A stretch of 64,000 bases of DNA, taken from contig CAZWCE010000005.1 in assembly GCA_964632505.1 (NCBI GenBank), positions 240,574 through 304,573 of the forward strand, written 5' to 3'. The stretch comes from CAZWCE01 sp964632505. Lineage in GTDB: Bacteria; Planctomycetota; Planctomycetia; Pirellulales; Thermoguttaceae. A program made the translations under genes and the position numbers. Position 1 is the stretch's first letter. Each line of letters begins with the position of its first letter. Of the stretch, positions 53,947 through 63,735 are shown piece after piece. Below the pieces are notes generated by a model. That model saw only the letters and a list, made by a program, of their open reading frames with translations, did not search any database and was not told the origin of the DNA.

Positions 53947-56900
53947 TTATCGCAGTGGTGTTTCTCCGACTTGGCCGTCCATGGCTTGAGGATCGGGCGT
54001 GGGAAACTGCGGTCGAAGCTGCGTCTGCTGGGGCATCTTTTCGCCGGGGCGATACAGGGCGGGTTCGTCGATGCCGTCGCCGTTGAAGTCGCCGACGACC
54101 GGGAGGTCGCCTTCGCCGCCCATGGTGAAGACGGCGTCCTGCGCTTCCAATTCACGGTTGCCGTTGGTATCGAGGTGCCATCGGCCGTCGCGGAAGATGC
54201 CCAGATCGTCGACCGCATCGCCGTTGAAGTCGCCGACGACCGGCAGATCGCCTTCCCGGCCGACGCCGTCGACGCGAACGTCCGGCTCCCCCCAGCGTCC
54301 GTCGCCGTCCATGTCGAAGAACCAGGTTCCCTTGCGGAAGATGCCGATGTTGGTGACACCGTCACCGTTGAAGTCGCCCGCGATGCTGATGTCGCCCTGT
54401 TTGCCGTAGAGGAAGACATGGTCGATCAGGTCGACGCGGACATCGCCTTGGGCCTCTTTCTTGAGGGCGCGGAACCCGATCGCGGCGTCTTCCGGTTTCG
54501 GCGGCACATTCTTGGGCATGCCGACGTTCATGTTCATGTCGTCGGGGACGCCCGGCTCCTTGACAATGGCGTTCTGGTCGCCGGGCCAGGCCGGTCCGTA
54601 GATGCCGATGTCGTCCTTGCCGTCGCCGTCCCAATCGCCGACGACCGGTTGATCGGCGGCCGAGCCGAGTTGGGCCCAGAGATCGCCCTGGTCCCAGACT
54701 CCGTTGCCGTTGACGTCGACGTACCAGGTGCCGTCGATGTAGACGGCGATTTCATCGACGCCGTCGCCATTGAAGTCGCCGGTGAGCGGTTGGCCATCGA
54801 AGTTGCCGAAGAGGTGCTGCTGCACCAGTTCGTTCCGGTCGTCGCGCATCCACCAGCTCGACTGGTCCATCGGATGACTGGTCCAGGAGACGGAAGTGAA
54901 CAGATTGCTGTAGAGCTGTCCCCAGCGAGGTTGGTTGCCCATCTCGCCCCGGGGATGCCCTGCGTTGATGACGCTCAGGTGCCAGGTGTACATCATCGGG
55001 ATGCCGCCGCCACCCCAACCGGGGAAGAGGCGTTCGCTGGTGGTGCCGGGAGTGTACACGAGGGAAGGTGCCGGGCTGTTGTCGCCGATCGGCTGGCTCG
55101 GCGGACCGGGAGGAGGATCCCATTCGGGCGGAGTCGGCGGAGGCGGCGGGATTTCTCCCCGGGTGACGCGCACTTCGCTGAACAGATTCGAGCCGGCGTG
55201 TTCACCGTACGCGACCGGGATGCGGATAATGGCGTCGTTCTGAGGATCGATCGCCAGCGTCGCCAACGTGGCCGGGCTGAGCGGATCGTGAGCATTGTCG
55301 GCCATTCCCCCACTGGGACCGGGGGTGTCGATGCCGTCGATGTAGTCGTCGGGATGTTCCTCGATGACGGTGTAGGTGCCCGCCTCGAGTCCGGTGAATT
55401 CGAAGTAGCCGCGGGTGTCGGTGACCGTCGAGATCGGATTCCCTGCGCTGTCGTAGAGATACGCGCCCGAGGCGTCGCCGAGGTACAGCCGCACCCCGGC
55501 GATCGGCGTGTCGTCGGGGGTGAACGTCCCGTCGCGGACCGAATGCACTTCGGGAGTCGGTTCATCCTGACCGAGCACGAGCGTTTCGCCATCCTGGAAG
55601 ACGTAACCGGAGATCGTCCCCGGCGGGAGTTCCGTGAAATCGTAATGTTCTCCGTCGGCGCCGTGGGCCAGCACGATTTCGACCATCAGGTCGTCGCGAT
55701 CGACCAGCCCGCCCTCGGTGCCCACCAGTGTGCTGCCTTGGAAATACCCGTCCGGCTGGATCTCTTCGACGGAGTACTCGCCGGGCAAGAGATCGTCGAA
55801 ACGATACTCGCCCTGACTGTCGGTCGTCGTGGTCGCCACCACATTGCCGGAGCTGTCGCGAAGATGGATCGTCACGCCCGCGATCGGCGAATCGCCGGGG
55901 TCCTGCACTTGGTCGTCGTTGTTGTCGGCGTAGACCTTTCCGCTGATCGAGGCGGGGGCGACTTCGCCGAAGTTGTACTCGGTGCCGTGGTCCCCCGAAC
56001 CGAGGGCGATGGTGTGCAGCCGGTCGCCGGGATTCTCGGCCACGCCGCCATGGGAGCCGGGAGTGTCGAGCCAGTCGAGATAATCGACCGGATGGGTTTC
56101 GACGACCTGGTAGACTTCGCCCGGTTGCAGGGGCGTGAATGCGTAGTAGCCGTTCTGATCGGTGGTCGTGGTTTTTCCCGTGGGTGTTCCGTCGTTATGG
56201 AGCAGGGTGAGGGTGACGCCCGCGATGCCCGCTTCCCCGGCGTCGCGCTGGCCGTCCAGGTCGGTGTCTTCGTAGACGTATCCGCTGATCGAGGCCGCCT
56301 CGTATTCGAGGAAATCGTAATGGACGCCGTAATCGCCGGCGGCGACGAAGATGTCTTCGATGGTGTCCGGGTCGGTGGTGAATCCGCCGAGCGTTCCGAC
56401 GAAGTCCGGTCCGTCGAAATAGCCGGTCGGCTGCACTTCGGTAATCTGATAGACGCCGCTTTCCAGGTCAAGGAATTCATAGCGGCCGTTGGCGTCGGTC
56501 GTGGTGGTCGTCAGGAGGTTACCGTCGATGTCGCGCAATTCGAGGACGACGCCCGCCAGAGGAGTGTCGGGGGCGTCGAAAATATCGTTCTGGTTCGAGT
56601 CGACCGCCACGTAGCCGCTGATGACGGCGTACTCCTGTTCGAGGAAGTCGTAGTCGGTGGCGTCCTGTCCCGAGGTGAGGGTGAACATCGAGAGGGTATC
56701 CGGGGGGAGAGCAAAACCGCCGGCGGTTCCGGGGGTGTCCGGGCCGTCGAGGTAATCGGGCGGTTGTGTTTCGACCAGGGAGTAGGTTCCCGGCATCAAA
56801 TCGTCGAAGAGGTAATAGCCGCTCGCATCGGTGGTGGTCGTGGCGACGAGGTTCCCCAGCTCATCCTGCAGCGAGATCGTGACGTTCTCGAGGGCGAAAT

Positions 56901-58413
56901 CGCCGGCATCGAAGAAGCCGGAACCGTTCAGGTCGACCGCCACGTGGCCGCTGACCGAGGCGGGTTCGATTTCGAGGAAGTCGTAGTCGGTTCCGTCGGC
57001 GCCGGCGGCCAAGGTGATCTGCCGCATCGAGTCGGGCGCGATGCGGGTTCCGCCGTGCGAGCCGAGCGATTCTTCGCCGTCGAGATAGTTCGCCGGCTGC
57101 ACCTCGTGGACCCCGTAGGTGCCGGGGACCAGACCGGTGAACTCGTAGAATCCGCCCGCGTCGGTCGTGGTGGTGCCGATCTGGTTGCCCGAATCGTTCA
57201 GGAGGTGGATCGTCACTCCGGCCAAAGGCGTTTCACCGGCGTCGAATAGGCCGTTCAGGTTCGCATCGACCGCCACATGACCGGAGATCGAGGCGGGCCG
57301 CACTTCGCCGAAGTTGTTCTCGATACTCTGGTCGCCGCCGGAAAGCGTGATATCGATCAGGTGGTCGACGTCGAGGACCGAACCGACGGTGACGCCGTCG
57401 ACGGTCCCCGGCTGGGCGCCCACGCTCAGGTAGCCCGAGGGCTGGGTTTCGGCGACCTGGTAGGTGCCGGGAGTGAGATGATCGAAGCGATAATCGCCAT
57501 GGGCGTCGGTCGTGGTCGTATGACCGGTGGCGACGTACCCGGTGCCGTTGAACTCCAGCAAGGTCAGCGTCACCCCGGAGATGCCCGGTTCCGCAGCGTC
57601 TTGGACATGGTCGGTGTCGAGGTCTTCGTAGACGGTTCCGGTGAGCGTGATCGGTTTGGGCGATTGCGTCAATTGAGTCATCGCCGCGGCGGTCAAATCG
57701 AGCTTCGGCGGATCGAGTTCGTAACCGTCTTCGGGAAGATCGAGCCCTCGCAACGCGGGATCGGTATAAACATTCATGAACACGCCCGTTCCTTCGGCGT
57801 CGAGGTAGTTCTCGTGGACGAAGGTTCCGATCAATTTCGAGCCCTGGAACTCCGCTGCGTCGGCGACGGCGTTCGCCGGGGTGTCCATTTCGTCGAGATC
57901 GATGCTGAAGATGAACTTCTCGCCGGGGTCGAAATCGTTGAAGGTGAGCCGAAGATGCGTTCCGCCGTCGACGACTTCGACACTGACCAGGTCGAAGCCG
58001 GCCGATTCGATTTCCTGGAACGCGACCGAGCCGCTTTCGCCGAGGCCTCCGGGCGCGGTATCGAAGAACGTCTCGGCGACGTTCAAGGCGCCGTTGCCGT
58101 TCTCGTCGGTATTGATGATCACTTCGCTCAGTTGCGTTCCGGGTTCTCCGCCGACCCAGGAGATCTGAAACGTGTCGCCTTGGGTATCGGAGCCGATGTT
58201 GTCTTCGTAGTAGACACATCCCAACTCGATGGGCGTGGCTGAAAGCAGTTGCCGTTCTTCCATCGCCTCGAAAGCACAGCGTCGGGGAACGAGCGACCCG
58301 GTTGAGGGTTGCGACGGGCGACGGTTTGACAACGAAGGTCGCTTCCCTTTGGCCGAAGTGCGGGTCGGTCGCTTTTTTCTTGGGGTTCCGAATAGAAAGT
58401 TGATAAGGCCCAC
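53947..58413 (-). CDS. Giant secreted SdrD-B-type repeat protein with VCBS/FG-GAP end
   Basis: 1,488 residues. The N-terminus has a basic region, then the planctomycete motif CAFEAMEERQLLSA (about 47-59). After a cohesin-like region (about 60-230) come seven SdrD-B-type beta units of about 110-120 residues, each opening near ISGxVxxDxN and ending ..TTTTDxxGxYxFxxLxPGxY; they alternate in similarity, so duplication is likely. The C-terminal third (from about 1150) has five FNGDGVDE/FDMDGDGRW-type Asp-rich FG-GAP/VCBS units that usually bind Ca2+. GTG 58413 with GGAGG six bases upstream. Likely surface or extracellular. The antisense strand is open for 3.3 kb; that is a coding shadow. Confidence 0.9.
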   Translation of the reverse strand: MGLINFLFGTPRKKRPTRTSAKGKRPSLSNRRPSQPSTGSLVPRRCAFEAMEERQLLSATPIELGCVYYEDNIGSDTQGDTFQISWVGGEPGTQLSEVIINTDENGNGALNVAETFFDTAPGGLGESGSVAFQEIESAGFDLVSVEVVDGGTHLRLTFNDFDPGEKFIFSIDLDEMDTPANAVADAAEFQGSKLIGTFVHENYLDAEGTGVFMNVYTDPALRGLDLPEDGYELDPPKLDLTAAAMTQLTQSPKPITLTGTVYEDLDTDHVQDAAEPGISGVTLTLLEFNGTGYVATGHTTTTDAHGDYRFDHLTPGTYQVAETQPSGYLSVGAQPGTVDGVTVGSVLDVDHLIDITLSGGDQSIENNFGEVRPASISGHVAVDANLNGLFDAGETPLAGVTIHLLNDSGNQIGTTTTDAGGFYEFTGLVPGTYGVHEVQPANYLDGEESLGSHGGTRIAPDSMRQITLAAGADGTDYDFLEIEPASVSGHVAVDLNGSGFFDAGDFALENVTISLQDELGNLVATTTTDASGYYLFDDLMPGTYSLVETQPPDYLDGPDTPGTAGGFALPPDTLSMFTLTSGQDATDYDFLEQEYAVISGYVAVDSNQNDIFDAPDTPLAGVVLELRDIDGNLLTTTTTDANGRYEFLDLESGVYQITEVQPTGYFDGPDFVGTLGGFTTDPDTIEDIFVAAGDYGVHYDFLEYEAASISGYVYEDTDLDGQRDAGEAGIAGVTLTLLHNDGTPTGKTTTTDQNGYYAFTPLQPGEVYQVVETHPVDYLDWLDTPGSHGGVAENPGDRLHTIALGSGDHGTEYNFGEVAPASISGKVYADNNDDQVQDPGDSPIAGVTIHLRDSSGNVVATTTTDSQGEYRFDDLLPGEYSVEEIQPDGYFQGSTLVGTEGGLVDRDDLMVEIVLAHGADGEHYDFTELPPGTISGYVFQDGETLVLGQDEPTPEVHSVRDGTFTPDDTPIAGVRLYLGDASGAYLYDSAGNPISTVTDTRGYFEFTGLEAGTYTVIEEHPDDYIDGIDTPGPSGGMADNAHDPLSPATLATLAIDPQNDAIIRIPVAYGEHAGSNLFSEVRVTRGEIPPPPPTPPEWDPPPGPPSQPIGDNSPAPSLVYTPGTTSERLFPGWGGGGIPMMYTWHLSVINAGHPRGEMGNQPRWGQLYSNLFTSVSWTSHPMDQSSWWMRDDRNELVQQHLFGNFDGQPLTGDFNGDGVDEIAVYIDGTWYVDVNGNGVWDQGDLWAQLGSAADQPVVGDWDGDGKDDIGIYGPAWPGDQNAIVKEPGVPDDMNMNVGMPKNVPPKPEDAAIGFRALKKEAQGDVRVDLIDHVFLYGKQGDISIAGDFNGDGVTNIGIFRKGTWFFDMDGDGRWGEPDVRVDGVGREGDLPVVGDFNGDAVDDLGIFRDGRWHLDTNGNRELEAQDAVFTMGGEGDLPVVGDFNGDGIDEPALYRPGEKMPQQTQLRPQFPTPDPQAMDGQVGETPLR

Positions 58414-58539
58414 GAGAAACCTCCCTGTTGAACAGCGGATGGATTAATGCTTCGCTTTCGGCAAATCGATCTCAAAACTTCCTTGCTTGAGCGTTCGTTC
58501 GGTCGATGCGATCCGGCGGTATCGGTCGATGATCTATTT

Positions 58540-59526
58540 TTAAGGCAGGTTCCAGTAGCAGAGATTGGTATCGAAACTTCCGGAGATCAGTTGATTCGTC
58601 TGGCGGCACCAGACCATCGTGGAGATGGTGCCTTTGTGGCCGAGCAGTTGGGCGATCTGCTTGCCCGAGGAGAGATCCCACAGTCGGATGACGTTATCGC
58701 TCTCGCCGGTGACCAGCCGCGCCTCCGAACAGAACGCCATCGAGTAGGTCTTCCCCGGACGGGGCGGAAAGGCGTGCTGTATCTCCCCGGAGGCGACGTT
58801 CCAGAGAAGAATCCGTTTTCCTTCGCCTCCCACGGCCAGGAGCGACCCGTCGGGCGAAAAGGCCATGGCCATGGTGCGGCGCCCGTCGCCGGGCAGATCC
58901 TTCACCACGCTGCCGGTGGCGACCGACCAGAGGCGGATCTTCCCACTCCGGCCGGCGGCGGCCAGGAGATCTCCGCCTGGAGAAAAAACGACCGCCCGCA
59001 TGTCGCTGCCGGGGGCCTGCATCCGATGCAGGAGGCGGTTCTGTTCCAGGTCGTAAAGGAGCACGAGGTCTTCGAATCCGACCAGGGCGAGTTTTTCTCC
59101 GGAGGGATGGAACGCCAACTTCTTGGCCCCGCGCAACTGACCGGGCAAGGCGAGGCTCGGTTCCGCCGAGTTCACGTCCCAGATGCGCACCGAACCGTCC
59201 TGGGCGACCGCCGCCAGATGCGTCCCGTTCGGATGAAACGCCACCCCCCGGACCCAGTCGGGCATGCCGGAAAGCATTTGCAACCGTTCTCCCGTCCCGA
59301 CATCCCAGAGCGAAACCTGGTGGTTGTCGCCCCCGATGGCGAATCGTTGGCATCTCGGGTCGAGCGTCACGCTGGAGATGACCGGCGTGACGTGCTCACT
59401 CGGAGAGATGATCTGGAGGGTTTTCTCCGGGCGCAGACTCGTCATCTGCTGCGCCGCGGCCTTCGCCGGCACGAGCAGCAGCACCATGCCCAAGGTGGCC
59501 AAGGTGAGGCGAAATCGGCTTTGCAT
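58540..59526 (-). CDS. Secreted WD40-repeat protein
   Basis: 328 residues with a signal peptide (TLATLGMVLLLVPAKAAA). At least six WD-type blades are visible, each with a GH/W-D core (VSLWDVGTGERL, VRIWDVNSAE, VLLYDLEQNR, IRLWSVATGS, ILLWNVASGE, IRLWDLSSGK, then LCYWNLP). They would form one seven-blade propeller with no enzyme domain. ATG 59526 with GGGAG six bases upstream. It lies 126 bases upstream of the giant repeat protein on the same strand; co-transcription is possible but not shown. Confidence 0.88.
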   Translation of the reverse strand: MQSRFRLTLATLGMVLLLVPAKAAAQQMTSLRPEKTLQIISPSEHVTPVISSVTLDPRCQRFAIGGDNHQVSLWDVGTGERLQMLSGMPDWVRGVAFHPNGTHLAAVAQDGSVRIWDVNSAEPSLALPGQLRGAKKLAFHPSGEKLALVGFEDLVLLYDLEQNRLLHRMQAPGSDMRAVVFSPGGDLLAAAGRSGKIRLWSVATGSVVKDLPGDGRRTMAMAFSPDGSLLAVGGEGKRILLWNVASGEIQHAFPPRPGKTYSMAFCSEARLVTGESDNVIRLWDLSSGKQIAQLLGHKGTISTMVWCRQTNQLISGSFDTNLCYWNLP

Positions 59527-59793
59527 CGCTATCTCCCTATTCAATTTCAATCTCGCAACGGATTCCGAAACCTGAGAATCGGTGGATTCGGGAAGGAATT
59601 CTTCTGCATTTTTGCTATTTTGACCTGCCGGGGCGCGCTCTGCGCAGCAGGCGAATTGTCTGGTTGTCCATCCTTATCTATCGGAAAAGTTTGCCGCCGA
59701 CTCTCAGCCAAGAACGAAGAAACGCGGAAGATTTCGGGAAACGACCTGGCAAAATGGGGCGTTTGGAAAGAGTGTGCCGCCGGGGCGCTTGTT

Positions 59794-62178
59794 TTACCGT
59801 TCGAGTTCTTCGAGTTCGAGCTTGTAAAGCGAGCAGACGGCGGCGTCGATTCGAGATTCCAGATCCTCGATCGACCGGTCGGTTTCCGGACGCTCGTTCC
59901 AAGGGTTTTGGAGCAGGAGCGTCTGGAGCTCCCGGACACGGATGACGATCTCGTCGTGTAGATTCCTCTCTCGGCGATCCTCGAAATCGATTCGGCGAAC
60001 CGGCACGTTTCGCAAGAGCGTGCCGGTCAGGTCGAGTCCTACGCCCCGATGCTTCGCGTGTTGCTCGAACCACCGATGCATCGGTCGGCTGTTGATCAGT
60101 GCCGTAAGATATTCCAGCCGTTCCCGCGTTTCGGCGCGAGGTTGGAAAAGGTGGCAGTGAAACGGGACGTAGATGGGTTCGAAAAGAGACAAACCAGTCG
60201 GACGGCGAGCCATCTGGATCACGACCATCTTCGGGGCCTGCCAGTTCACCGCTTCACGGGGCCAGTGCAAATGCCACCACGGGCGACGTCCCGCGCGTGT
60301 CTCTCGCCGAGCTTCCATCAGGGAGCGAAATCGCTTCAAGTGCCGTCCCAGCACTGGGCAACTCTCGAACATCGGCCAGGTCGATTCGGTCGCGTAGATC
60401 AAATATCGCCGCGGTCGTCGGATCATCCCGTAGGGAACGCAGTCGGAAGACTGCAGGTAGGGCTTCAGCAACGAGCGCTCCTCCGGGGAGAGCGGATCCC
60501 GCTGTTCCAATTCCCGGAGATCGCTTTCGCTCAACACGAAGACCCCCTCGCCGGAGCGCCATTCGGGATGATCTCGCGCCGCCGAAGCGGAAACCCGGGC
60601 CGGATTCTCGACAATCCCTTGCCGGACTTGGCCTAAGTTACCCAGTGGGACCGAATTTTCTTCCAGCCGCCGGAGCCACCCGAGGTTCCGACCAACATGC
60701 AAGCCATGTTTTCCGAACAGTTCCCCGACCGGCTTCTCGAATGTTTCCACCCCTTGTTCCCGGCGGAAGTAATCCTCCAGCGCGAGATTTTTCGCCGGAA
60801 CGATTCGGCGGATCCGTGTCATTCTCGGCTCCGCTTCTTTCGAAGTCTTTTTACGGAGGGTCATGATCGAGTGGTGCCCGCCCACTCCGGGGAAGACAGG
60901 CAAATCGCCCAACAGGAAGAGCTCTTCGATTCGTGCCCGACGCGCCATCTCGTCGATCATTTTCTTCGCCCCCGTCCCGCGTAGCCAATAGGCCGGGACG
61001 ATGAAAGCCAGTCGTCCGCCTGGAGCGAGCCAGTGGAGAGAAGCGTGGACAAAATAATACCAGAGGTCCATTCGTGCCGTTCGGAATGAACCCCCAAGCG
61101 AAGTTTGCGCGAGGGGAGCGAAAAGTTCCTTGGCGGAACGTTCCTTGCGATAGGGGGGATTGCCGAGGACGACGGCGAACGATTCCGGCTCAGGCGATGA
61201 ACCTTCTTGCGAGGCGGGGAAATCCAAGAGGGCATTCGCCGAAACGATGTTCCGACCCAAACAACGTGCCCACGAGAAAAGCGTCTTTTCCTCGGGAAGC
61301 GAGCCGCGGTGAAGGACGCTCCAAAGCGCGGCCAGAAAGAGCGTGCGTCGGGTGGTCGGCACCGCGGTCGGGTCGAGATCCACGCCGAAAAGTCTCTCCA
61401 GAATCGCTTCCGGGCGGGAGGTCCCTTCGTGGAGTCGCAAAAAAACACCCAGCAGGAAGACACCGCCCCCGCAGGCGGGATCGAGTATGTTGCCCGACTT
61501 CGGCAACGGAGGCGCATCGTCGGAACCGCTCGCCAGCGCATTGTCGACGATATATCGCACGACCGCCTCGGGCGTGTAGTAGGCACCGTGCATTTTTCGA
61601 TGACCCGGCCGGGCCGTGAGGGAGGGATACCCCTTGGGGGTTCGCGAAAAGATCTTCGCCCGCCAGCATTCGTTCGCTTCCGCCGCCAAGCGGAAGAACG
61701 CCACCGGCGGTTCTTCACTTACGATAGGCATCGCCTCTCGGCAAAGCGTGGCGAGGTCTTCAAGGACTTCGGAAAAGACGGCCTCATCAAGGGATCGGAA
61801 GACCGCTTCTGTGGAGTCGGCATCCCCTGTTGCCGTGACGGCGAAGTCGAGCTCTTCGGGCAAGCGTTCAGAGAAGAGCGGCGCGATTTTTCGGCTCGTC
61901 TCGGCATAGGGACGTAGAACCACCGCGAGTTGAGACCGAAAGAGGTGGCGGGCCAAAATGTCGGTGCAGTGGACGTGGCGCGCCTCCGGCGAGAGGTCCG
62001 GCCGGGCGGTGTCGAGCGCGGCGGCCAACCGCCGATGGATCCGGTGGCAGCGTTTGCGGATCGAGGCGGAATCGAGCGGCGCAGCGGTCACGAGCGGGGG
62101 GTCTCGGTACAAAAAGGCTTGAGAACAATCACCTCGACGATCGCGGCATGCCCTCCTCGACGGAGATGATCTTGGCAT
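59794..62178 (-). CDS. Adenine DNA methyltransferase with TaqI-like specificity domain
   Basis: 794 residues. The methyltransferase core has YYTPEAVVRYIV (about 195), SAM motif ILDPACGGGVF (about 228) and the catalytic motif IV LGNPPYRKE (about 340), the layout of N6-adenine enzymes of the Eco57I/type IIG class. The C-terminal half resembles a TaqI-like target-recognition domain. The N-terminal ~150 residues show no PD-(D/E)xK nuclease motif, and no restriction gene is adjacent, so it may be an orphan. Start ATG 62178 overlaps the upstream lipoprotein gene by 50 bases; GTG 62091 would avoid this. Confidence 0.85.
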   Translation of the reverse strand: MPRSSPSRRACRDRRGDCSQAFLYRDPPLVTAAPLDSASIRKRCHRIHRRLAAALDTARPDLSPEARHVHCTDILARHLFRSQLAVVLRPYAETSRKIAPLFSERLPEELDFAVTATGDADSTEAVFRSLDEAVFSEVLEDLATLCREAMPIVSEEPPVAFFRLAAEANECWRAKIFSRTPKGYPSLTARPGHRKMHGAYYTPEAVVRYIVDNALASGSDDAPPLPKSGNILDPACGGGVFLLGVFLRLHEGTSRPEAILERLFGVDLDPTAVPTTRRTLFLAALWSVLHRGSLPEEKTLFSWARCLGRNIVSANALLDFPASQEGSSPEPESFAVVLGNPPYRKERSAKELFAPLAQTSLGGSFRTARMDLWYYFVHASLHWLAPGGRLAFIVPAYWLRGTGAKKMIDEMARRARIEELFLLGDLPVFPGVGGHHSIMTLRKKTSKEAEPRMTRIRRIVPAKNLALEDYFRREQGVETFEKPVGELFGKHGLHVGRNLGWLRRLEENSVPLGNLGQVRQGIVENPARVSASAARDHPEWRSGEGVFVLSESDLRELEQRDPLSPEERSLLKPYLQSSDCVPYGMIRRPRRYLIYATESTWPMFESCPVLGRHLKRFRSLMEARRETRAGRRPWWHLHWPREAVNWQAPKMVVIQMARRPTGLSLFEPIYVPFHCHLFQPRAETRERLEYLTALINSRPMHRWFEQHAKHRGVGLDLTGTLLRNVPVRRIDFEDRRERNLHDEIVIRVRELQTLLLQNPWNERPETDRSIEDLESRIDAAVCSLYKLELEELER

Positions 62179-62542
62179 CGACCGCGTCCCGTTCCCCCCG
62201 CATCAGCTCTTCACGGGTGAAGGGCGCTGAACCGTGGGAAGACCTCGAGGCGTGACGGAAGTTCCTCCGCGAGGGCGAACCGGCCGGGGTGGGCGTGAGT
62301 GAAGCGTGGGAAGGGGATCCACCAGCTTGACATTCGGTACAGGTATCGGTGACGCCGGTCGTCATCGCTCCATCGGAGTAGAGAGATCCGGCGCGATGCA
62401 GAAATCCGCCCGAGGATCCCGAGCCACAGGTGGAGGTCGGAGAGGAATAGGGATTGGGCATCTGGCACATCCGGCAGCCGGTGAAAAAGAGCATGAAAGC
62501 GGCCCAGCCGATCAGCATCCGGTGGATTGCACGTCGAGACAT
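62129..62542 (-). CDS. Small putative lipoprotein
   Basis: 137 residues from ATG 62542, with AAAGGTGA upstream. Signal peptide MLIGWAAFMLFFTGC with a lipobox (FTGC) is followed by a Ser/Gly/Thr/Pro-rich mature chain with several Cys (CRMCQM, TSTCGSGSS, DTCTECQAG), the composition of an extended envelope linker. Function unknown. Its 3' end overlaps the methyltransferase's 5' end if the latter starts at 62178. Confidence 0.65.
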   Translation of the reverse strand: MSRRAIHRMLIGWAAFMLFFTGCRMCQMPNPYSSPTSTCGSGSSGGFLHRAGSLYSDGAMTTGVTDTCTECQAGGSPSHASLTPTPAGSPSRRNFRHASRSSHGSAPFTREELMRGERDAVDAKIISVEEGMPRSSR

Positions 62543-62809
62543 CCTGTCACCTTTTCTATAGCGCTTGGGGGAGACGAGTGAGGCTTGGTCCCGGCCATTC
62601 GGAACCGACGAGTCGCTTCGGCGTTCCTCCGCATCTCGGCGGGGACTTTCGGCAAAGGGAAGCGAATCGTCTATCCTTCTCTTCGGCCATAGAATCGCCG
62701 GAATCCGCATTCTTTCGCTATTTTTCGGAAAAAGATCGATCGGATCGACCCGAAGAACGAGGATTCTTTACCTGTTTCTCCTTGTTTTTCCATCCATCCA
62801 AGAAGCAGG

Positions 62810-62844
62810 GGAAGCTCTCTCTTTTTGGAAAAGGGAGAGCTTCC
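62810..62844. terminator. Long near-perfect hairpin downstream of the DUF302 gene
   Basis: A 16-bp stem with one mismatch and a 3-base loop (GGAAGCTCTC...GAGAGCTTCC), 57 bases past the DUF302 stop. No U-tract follows on the minus strand, so it may be a processing or stability hairpin rather than an intrinsic terminator. The 358 bases from 62543 to 62900 hold nothing else recognisable. Confidence 0.5.
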
Positions 62845-62900
62845 ACAAGCGGGGGTCGCAAAGGATATTTCGTTGACGATTTCGACGTGAGCGAGGTCGA

Positions 62901-63470
62901 TCAATCTTTCTTGATAACCGTCTCGAGGATCTTCTTTTCGTCCGCGGCGACCTCTTCGCCCATCACCTTGGCGATGTTGCCGCCGAACATCTTGCCCATC
63001 AGCCCCATGTTCATGCCGGTGATGTACACTTTGCCGTCCTTTTCATAGACGCCGAAGGCGCAGGGCATCATCGTGCTGACCTCGGGATTGGTCTGCAAGA
63101 CCGACTTGGCGTGCTTGGCGTTGCAAGCTTCGACCAATCGGACGGGCCGATCGTAGGTCACGCCCTGTTTCTCCATCGACTGGTTCATGTTGCGGATGCC
63201 GGGGCTGCTCCAGCCGTTGTTTTCGATGGAGACCTGCAGTGCCTCGGCGGTCGCTTCGACCGTATCGTACTTGCTTTGGTGGGTGGTCAGCATCATGCTC
63301 GGCATCATCATTTTCACGCCCAAGCCCGCGACGATCACCCCGACCACCACCCCGAGAATCAATCCCAGGAGGAACGACTTTCCTTTTCCGGCCGGCCGTT
63401 GCGGCTCAATGACGCCGTGCGTGGAGGTCTCATCGACGGGTTTCATCGTAATGTCCCGTTCGTCATTCAT
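62901..63470 (-). CDS. DUF302 membrane protein
   Basis: 189 residues. A polar N-terminus, one hydrophobic helix (SFLLGLILGVVVGVIVAGLG, about 33-52), then a DUF302 domain of about 115 residues: VEATAEALQVSIENNGWSS and RPVRLVEACNAKHAKSVLQT, with MMPCAFGVYEKDGKVYI. The conserved Cys-containing text is typical of the family, whose role is poorly known (some members sit with heavy-metal or redox systems). The domain should face the periplasm. Confidence 0.85.
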   Translation of the reverse strand: MNDERDITMKPVDETSTHGVIEPQRPAGKGKSFLLGLILGVVVGVIVAGLGVKMMMPSMMLTTHQSKYDTVEATAEALQVSIENNGWSSPGIRNMNQSMEKQGVTYDRPVRLVEACNAKHAKSVLQTNPEVSTMMPCAFGVYEKDGKVYITGMNMGLMGKMFGGNIAKVMGEEVAADEKKILETVIKKD

Positions 63471-63735
63471 CTTCTTTCCCTTTCGTTTTGTATTTCAATT
63501 CTTGTGACCGATGATTTGGAATGTAGCTGAAGGACTTGCTCAACGATGGTATTATGCAAACCGCTTGCCAAAGCATGGAAAAAAGGAGAGGAATCTATAA
63601 GTGCCTTCTAGGAAAGAAGTTACGGGAATGCCGCTCTTCCTGCTTGCCGCCCCCCGGGGCTTGCAATGGGATTGCAGTTCCTTGCAAAAACGTTGCAAAT
63701 GGGCTTTTCGGTCGCTGCACAACCACGGCAGCTTC

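Noticed and set aside
53917..57249. A 1,110-codon open frame on the plus strand
   Set aside because: It is antisense to the SdrD-type repeat protein gene, whose repeated, high-GC codons keep the opposite frame open; the product is repetitive and without recognisable domains.
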